Notes under the pieces: model-generated | Database searches by the model: none | What the model was told of the DNA's origin: nothing | The model's input: the letters and a program-made list of their open reading frames with translations, nothing else | Part shown: positions 6,443-9,911 of the stretch, in pieces | Layout of the letters: every line of letters begins with the position of its first letter | Position numbering within the stretch: the first letter of the stretch is position 1 | Source of the DNA: Smithella sp. UBA2180 | GTDB lineage: Bacteria; Desulfobacterota; Syntrophia; Syntrophales; Smithellaceae | Assembly (NCBI GenBank): GCA_002327415.1 | Contig: DCVU01000159.1 | Span: forward strand, 1-9,911 | Reading direction: 5' to 3' | DNA: 9,911 bases | Program-made: the position numbers and the translations under genes

Positions 6443-7789
6443 ATGATTAAAAGTCTGGATTTGAGGCAAGAAGCAATCTTTCCGCTGATTTTAAAAATGA
6501 GCTGGCCGTCGATTATAGCGCTGACAGCCATGTCTGTATATAATTTTATTGATACTTTTTGGCTGGCACGTTTAAGTTCTCAGGCATTGGCCGCTCTCAC
6601 TGTTTGCTTTCCCATTCAAATGATTTTTGCCGCAATCGGCGTTGGAACAGGTATTGGCGCCGGTTCTTTTTCAGCCCGGATGTTCGGCGCCGGAAAAATT
6701 CTTCAGGCAAAAAAAACAGCTGGCCAAATTTTCTTTCTTTCTTTTTTCTTTGGTTTAATCACCATCATTTCTGTCTTATTTTTTGGCGATGCAATTCTTA
6801 CTCTTTTCGGCGCTTTTAGTGAAATACTGCCGCTTTGTCACGATTATCTTTATGTTATAGTTTTTAGTTCACCTTTCCTCTTTTTTTCGATGATGTCCAA
6901 CAATTTACTTCGGGTAGAAGGAAGGCCTCTTTTATCCATGTACGTTGTTTTAATTGCCTCTATCTCCAGCGCAATTCTTGATCCATTATTAATCTTTGGA
7001 ATCGGCCCTTTCCCCCGCTTGGGAATCAAAGGCGCCGCTCTCTCCGCCGTTTTTGCCCAGTGTATTGCTTGTCTATTTTCCATATATTTTATACAACTGA
7101 AATCATCTAAATATGAACTCAGATGGAAATATCTTTTTCCTGATCTATCCACAATTAATTCTATTTTCTCGACCGGACTGCCTTCCATCGCCACAAATTT
7201 ACTTGTCAGTCTTGTTTTAGTTATTTACAATCATGTGCTGGCAGATTTCGGCTTTCTGGCTATAGCAGCGATGGGAATATGTTTTCGCGTTAATAGTTTG
7301 GTTACCATGGCGCTCTTCGGCATTGGTTTCGGCTTAATGCCTGTTGTTGGATTTAGTGAAGGCGCCAAACTCTATCAAAGACTTAAGGAATCAGTTTTTG
7401 TTACCTTGAAAGTATCCGTTTTATTCGCCGCGGTTGCTTCGATAATTTTAGAGATATTTGCCCGGCAGATAGTCGGGCTTTTTTCCAACGACCCTGCTTT
7501 AGTGGCTATCGCCACGCCTGCTTTGCGCATTTTCGCTTCGCCGCTTATCTTAATTGCTCCGATTGTAATTTTTATAAATATGTTTTTAGGGTTGGGCAAA
7601 GGAACTCTGGCCATGTTTTTACTTTTTCTTCGCGACAGTATTTCACTTATTCCACTTTTGATTATTTTACCTTTCTGGTTTGGCCTTTGGGGCGTTTGGC
7701 TGGCATTGCCTTTAGCCAATCTCATCGCATTTTTTGCGGTCATTTATTGGGCTAAAAAAGAACTGCGGCGTTTTAATGAAACTCGCTGA
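6443..7789 (+). CDS. MATE-family multidrug/toxic-compound efflux transporter
   Basis: A 448-residue inner-membrane protein made of about 12 hydrophobic helices in two similar halves, as in the MATE (NorM/DinF/MepA) family. Such proteins export cationic or neutral compounds in exchange for Na+ or H+. The N-terminal helix region MSWPSIIALTAMSVYNFIDTFWLARL is typical (residues about 14-39). GVGTGIGAGSFSARMFGAG (about 69-87) and LLRVEGRPLLSMYV (about 154-167) are family blocks, with the second-half equivalents GIGFGLMPVVGFSEGA and FINMFLGLGKGTLAMFLLFLRD. The substrate is unknown. The start ATG at 6443 has only a weak ribosome-binding site. Odd point: the last residues (NETR) and the stop codon are encoded by the 16-bp end of the dispersed repeat, so the original C-terminus may have been replaced. 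The gene appears monocistronic and divergent from miaA. Confidence 0.92.
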   Translation: MIKSLDLRQEAIFPLILKMSWPSIIALTAMSVYNFIDTFWLARLSSQALAALTVCFPIQMIFAAIGVGTGIGAGSFSARMFGAGKILQAKKTAGQIFFLSFFFGLITIISVLFFGDAILTLFGAFSEILPLCHDYLYVIVFSSPFLFFSMMSNNLLRVEGRPLLSMYVVLIASISSAILDPLLIFGIGPFPRLGIKGAALSAVFAQCIACLFSIYFIQLKSSKYELRWKYLFPDLSTINSIFSTGLPSIATNLLVSLVLVIYNHVLADFGFLAIAAMGICFRVNSLVTMALFGIGFGLMPVVGFSEGAKLYQRLKESVFVTLKVSVLFAAVASIILEIFARQIVGLFSNDPALVAIATPALRIFASPLILIAPIVIFINMFLGLGKGTLAMFLLFLRDSISLIPLLIILPFWFGLWGVWLALPLANLIAFFAVIYWAKKELRRFNETR

Positions 7790-7905
7790 CTGGAGAAGTG
7801 AAGTTTTCAGCGAGTTTCAAATCCCTCTACGCTTCGCTTCGGGGATAGTTCCACTTACGCTTCAAACTTCGTCCCGATGTCGGGACTCGTTTTCAGCGAG
7901 TGTCA
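7774..7905. repeat. Dispersed intergenic repeat, compound copy B
   Basis: This block holds three copies of the core motif also found in copy A. TAATGAAACTCGCTGA (7774-7789) runs along the plus strand and contains the MATE stop codon. Its inverse, TTTTCAGCGAGTTTCA, is at 7804-7819. A near copy (TTTTCAGCGAGTGTCA) is at 7890-7905. The first two form a 13-bp perfect inverted repeat with a 17-base loop. Between the last two, 7842-7870 matches 218-246 of copy A at 26 of 29 bases. A 15-base segment absent from copy A includes the hairpin TCCCGA-TG-TCGGGA (about 7872-7885). It fills the gap between the ends of the MATE and csp genes. Confidence 0.75.
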
Positions 7906-7907
7906 CT

Positions 7908-7939
7908 AAAAAAATGCCCCGCGTAACGGAGCATTTTTC
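7908..7939 (-). terminator. Intrinsic terminator of the cold-shock gene
   Basis: Arms ATGCCCCG (7914-7921) and CGGAGCAT (7927-7934) form an 8-bp stem with loop CGTAA. On the minus strand the single mismatch becomes a G-U pair and the hairpin is followed by a run of Ts (complement of 7908-7913). It lies 30 bp after the csp stop codon. The flanking A and T runs pair too, so some activity for the convergent MATE transcript is possible. Confidence 0.8.
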
Positions 7940-7968
7940 GTTCGAGTTAACTTTAATTAATGGAAATA

Positions 7969-8169
7969 TTATAGTGGCTGAACATTTGTTGCGCTTGGTC
8001 CCTTATTTCCCTGCTCGATATCGAAACGTATTTTCTGCCCCTCATAAAGAGTCTTAAATCCGGTTCCGCTAATCGCACTATAATGAACAAAAACATCTCC
8101 TCCTTCATCATTTTCAATGAAGCCAAATCCCTTCTTCTCATTAAACCATTTTACCTTTCCTTCTGCCAA
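7969..8169 (-). CDS. Cold-shock domain protein (CspA family), TTG start
   Basis: A 66-residue single-stranded nucleic-acid-binding protein consisting of one cold-shock (OB-fold) domain. RNP1 is KGFGFI (13-18) and RNP2 is VFVHY (26-30), with W8 and the aromatic residues F9, F15, F17, F27 and Y30 that stack on bases. Members act as RNA chaperones that melt secondary structure at low temperature or in stationary phase. The start codon is TTG (8167-8169), giving the usual MAEGKVKWFN terminus. A strong AAAGGAGGG (complement of 8178-8186) ends 8 bases before it, and no better-placed ATG exists. The gene has its own intrinsic terminator. The long AT-rich spacer upstream, with a large hairpin, is compatible with leader-based control. 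Which paralogue it is, and whether it is cold-induced, cannot be told. Confidence 0.95.
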   Translation of the reverse strand: MAEGKVKWFNEKKGFGFIENDEGGDVFVHYSAISGTGFKTLYEGQKIRFDIEQGNKGPSATNVQPL

Positions 8170-8227
8170 AGCTATAACCCTCCTTTAAAATATTTGTTCC
8201 TCATCAGACGAAAGTCCGTAAGAAACT

Positions 8228-8275
8228 AAAAAACCGCGCGAATTCTATTTTTTAAATGAAGAATTCTTTGCGGTT
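8228..8275 (-). terminator. Large hairpin with flanking A/T runs upstream of csp
   Basis: Outer stem AACCGC (8232-8237) with GCGGTT (8270-8275), then a small internal loop, then inner stem GAATTC (8240-8245) with GAATTC (8261-8266) around a 15-base AT-rich loop. On the minus strand the stem is followed at once by TTTTTTT (complement of 8228-8233). It may terminate the ABC transporter/hydrolase transcript, or act as an attenuator in the csp leader. Confidence 0.55.
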
Positions 8276-8379
8276 AATTTATTTTTTTGCAAAACTTAAC
8301 TTTTGTAGAACTTAGCACTAACCATTCCTGACAAACACCACAGTTATCTTTTCAACAAATGTAAAGACAAGCTTACGGC

Positions 8380-8444
8380 TTTTTTTAGCGATATCACCGT
8401 TTTTTTTCAAAATCAAGCTTTTTTTTGAATATTTACGTTTTTTT
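8380..8444. other. Four T-tracts at 19-20 bp spacing, possible curved DNA
   Basis: Runs of 7-8 Ts start at 8380, 8400, 8419 and 8438, so they repeat every 19-20 bp, close to two helical turns. Phased A/T tracts of this kind bend DNA. The last run overlaps the end of the hydrolase gene. The remaining spacer between csp and the hydrolase (8276-8379) shows no reading frame and no convincing promoter. Confidence 0.4.
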
Positions 8445-9059
8445 ATTATGATGTTCAATTACGCGTTTACGTAAAATTCGCGCAAGTTCTTTTTCTTTTC
8501 CCATATAAAAATGATCCGCATCACTAATTATCTCCAACGGTGAATTTATTTTTTGCGCTACCTGTATTAAAACATCTATCTTGCAGAACTGGTCGTGATC
8601 TCCGCAGATGATAAAATCTATTTTATTGTTTAAATTATCCCAGTTAAAATTAAAATAATCGATAGGCGGCGAAACAAAGATACTGTCAACAAAAGGGTTA
8701 TTGCTTTCTTCGAGAACTTTTGAACCAACCCATGCGCCAAAAGAATAACCCGCCAAAACCAATTTTGTCAGTCCCTTCTTTTTCAAATATTCACAAACGG
8801 TGAAAATATCTTCCTGCTCACCTCTACCCTCATCATAAAAACCGGTGCTCCCGCCCACACCTCTAAAATTAAATCTTAGTGTCGAATAATCTTCAGTAGC
8901 ATAAACTCCCTGCAAAACTTCAACAACATTGTTGTGCATTGAACCGCCCATCAACGAATGCGGATGACAAATTACAACGCCAGTTTCTTTAGAAGCTTTG
9001 CTCAATAAACCTTCGATTATCAGTGTACCGTTTTTTATATATATTTTTTCTTCCGGCAT
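8433..9059 (-). CDS. Alpha/beta hydrolase superfamily protein (COG2945-like)
   Basis: A 208-residue cytosolic alpha/beta hydrolase without signal peptide. CHPHSLMGGSMHNNVV (31-46) is the hallmark of the small COG2945-type hydrolases and supplies the oxyanion region. FNFRGVGGSTG (64-74) follows, then the nucleophile elbow GYSFG with S106. GDHDQFC (153-159) supplies the acid, probably D156 (D154 less likely), and ADHFY supplies H183. The triad is complete, so it should be an active esterase or thioesterase-like enzyme; its substrate is unknown. The ATG has a good ribosome-binding site (GGAG, 5 bases spacing) and lies 16 bp after the ABC ATPase stop, so it is probably the last gene of a transporter operon. 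Length is normal for the family. Confidence 0.88.
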   Translation of the reverse strand: MPEEKIYIKNGTLIIEGLLSKASKETGVVICHPHSLMGGSMHNNVVEVLQGVYATEDYSTLRFNFRGVGGSTGFYDEGRGEQEDIFTVCEYLKKKGLTKLVLAGYSFGAWVGSKVLEESNNPFVDSIFVSPPIDYFNFNWDNLNNKIDFIICGDHDQFCKIDVLIQVAQKINSPLEIISDADHFYMGKEKELARILRKRVIEHHNKKT

Positions 9060-9075
9060 TTTAACTCCGACAAAT

Positions 9076-9911
9076 CTACATTTTCCCAGTCATGTGGCAG
9101 GCGCATAAACTTTGTTCGTCAAATTTTCCCAATTGCGGTTCTATTTTTCCGCAAATTTCTGTTCTGTATGAGCAACGATTTTGAAAAGCACAGCCTTCTT
9201 CATTTTCAACGCTGGCTTCTCCTTTTATGTTTATCATTCCTTTTTTCTTTTGAGGATCGCAGGATGGCACTGCCGAGAGCAGCATGCGTGTATACGGATG
9301 AAGCGGACGATTATAAATATCGCTGTTTAGCGCCAGTTCGACAATTTTGCCCAGATACATCACGGCAACGCGATCGGAAATATATCGAACAACGTTCAGA
9401 TCATGGGAAATAAATAAATATGTTAAATTGTAATCTTTTTTCAAATCCTTGAGCAGATTAAGAATCTGCGCTTGAATAGAAACATCCAGAGAAGAAACAG
9501 GTTCATCGGCAATGACTAACTCCGGATTCAAAACAAGCGCCCTGGCGATGCCTATGCGCTGACGCTGTCCGCCGCTGAACTCATGCGAATAACGATTAGC
9601 CTGCTCTTTACTCAAACCGACTTTGGCCATGATTTCCAGCGCAGCTTCACTACGCGTCTTCTTAGCTCCTGTTTGATGAATAGTCAGCGGTTCTTTAATT
9701 ATGCTGAGTGCGGACTTTCTCGGATTCAGTGAAGAATAAGGATCCTGAAATATTATCTGGACATTACGCCGATAGGATTTTAACGCTTTCTTATCGTATA
9801 AAAATATATCCTCGCTTTTAAAATTCACATGACCCGATGAAGGCTCTTCCAACCGGGTTATCAGACGCGCCAAGGTGGATTTTCCACAACCGGATTCGCC
9901 GACCAAACCCA
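9076..9911 (-). CDS. Oligopeptide/dipeptide ABC transporter ATP-binding protein, OppF/DppF type (partial at window end)
   Basis: The ATPase subunit of a peptide-type ABC importer, acting at the inner face of the membrane. Counting from the leucine at 9906: Walker A GESGCGKST (3-11), Q-loop FQDPYSSLNPR (53-63), signature SGGQRQRIGIARAL (111-124), Walker B LVIADEP (130-136), D-loop SSLD (138-141) and switch histidine in ISHDL (166-170). The C-terminal oligo_HPY domain is present (RPLHPYTRMLLSAVP, then a Cys-containing CAFQNRC...C block). The gene continues past the right edge: the frame stays open to 9911 (the TTG at 9906 is an internal leucine of LVGESGCGKST), so roughly the first 40-50 residues are missing. 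The C-terminal type and its place near the 3' end of the operon fit OppF/DppF. The transported ligand could also be nickel or another solute. Confidence 0.93.
   Translation of the reverse strand, partial: GLVGESGCGKSTLARLITRLEEPSSGHVNFKSEDIFLYDKKALKSYRRNVQIIFQDPYSSLNPRKSALSIIKEPLTIHQTGAKKTRSEAALEIMAKVGLSKEQANRYSHEFSGGQRQRIGIARALVLNPELVIADEPVSSLDVSIQAQILNLLKDLKKDYNLTYLFISHDLNVVRYISDRVAVMYLGKIVELALNSDIYNRPLHPYTRMLLSAVPSCDPQKKKGMINIKGEASVENEEGCAFQNRCSYRTEICGKIEPQLGKFDEQSLCACHMTGKM

Noticed and set aside
7375..7743. Minus-strand frame of 122 codons inside the MATE gene
   Set aside because: It is antisense to a strongly supported transporter gene, is rich in Lys/Ile/Ala from antisense codons, and has no ribosome-binding site or family motif.
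7734..8057. Plus-strand frame of 107 codons across the repeat block
   Set aside because: It overlaps the end of the MATE gene, the repeat, the terminator and the csp gene in antisense, and resembles no protein.
8190..8225. CTGATGAG on the minus strand next to a GAC-loop-GTC hairpin, resembling part of a hammerhead ribozyme core
   Set aside because: No stem II with the required GAAA follows, and no stem III or cleavage site is present, so the match is chance.

Overview
The window reads as a stretch of ordinary chromosome from an AT-rich Gram-negative bacterium, roughly 40% GC by eye. Gram-negative is inferred from a lipoprotein with a SurA/PpiC-type foldase domain. The gene content (DUF2520 reductase next to panB, COG2945-type hydrolase, OppF-type ATPase, stand-alone GT2) would fit an anaerobic Desulfobacterota/Deltaproteobacteria lineage. 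That placement is a guess; no rRNA or taxon-specific marker is present. I see no phage, transposase, CRISPR array, defence locus or rRNA/tRNA gene.

Layout, left to right. Minus strand: the 5' part of tilS (cut by the window start), preceded by a HAD phosphatase gene. Plus strand: a short leader with a strong intrinsic terminator just before a two-gene unit, a Rossmann/DUF2520 dehydrogenase (PanG-type ketopantoate reductase candidate) coupled by an ATGA overlap to panB. Minus strand: a peptidyl-prolyl isomerase lipoprotein with its own sigma70-like promoter, and upstream of it miaA overlapping a GT2-fold glycosyltransferase gene. Plus strand: a MATE-family transporter, divergent from miaA across a spacer with a long imperfect inverted repeat. 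Minus strand to the end: a cold-shock protein gene with a TTG start, an alpha/beta hydrolase, and an oligopeptide/dipeptide ABC ATPase (OppF/DppF type) that runs off the right edge.

Working together: the DUF2520 protein and PanB would carry out two successive steps from 2-oxoisovalerate towards pantoate, so this is a small vitamin B5/CoA unit. TilS and MiaA both modify tRNA anticodon loops but lie in separate operons. The hydrolase follows the transporter ATPase by 16 bp and is probably co-transcribed with it.

The least ordinary signals are non-coding. First, a small dispersed repeat occurs at about 218-275 and 7774-7905; its 16-bp end is identical at the 3' ends of the HAD and MATE genes and forms each gene's stop region. 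Second, the pan unit has a terminator-bearing leader. Third, the spacer upstream of the cold-shock gene holds T-tracts at 19-20 bp spacing and a large hairpin. I found no convincing evidence of an undescribed multi-gene system.
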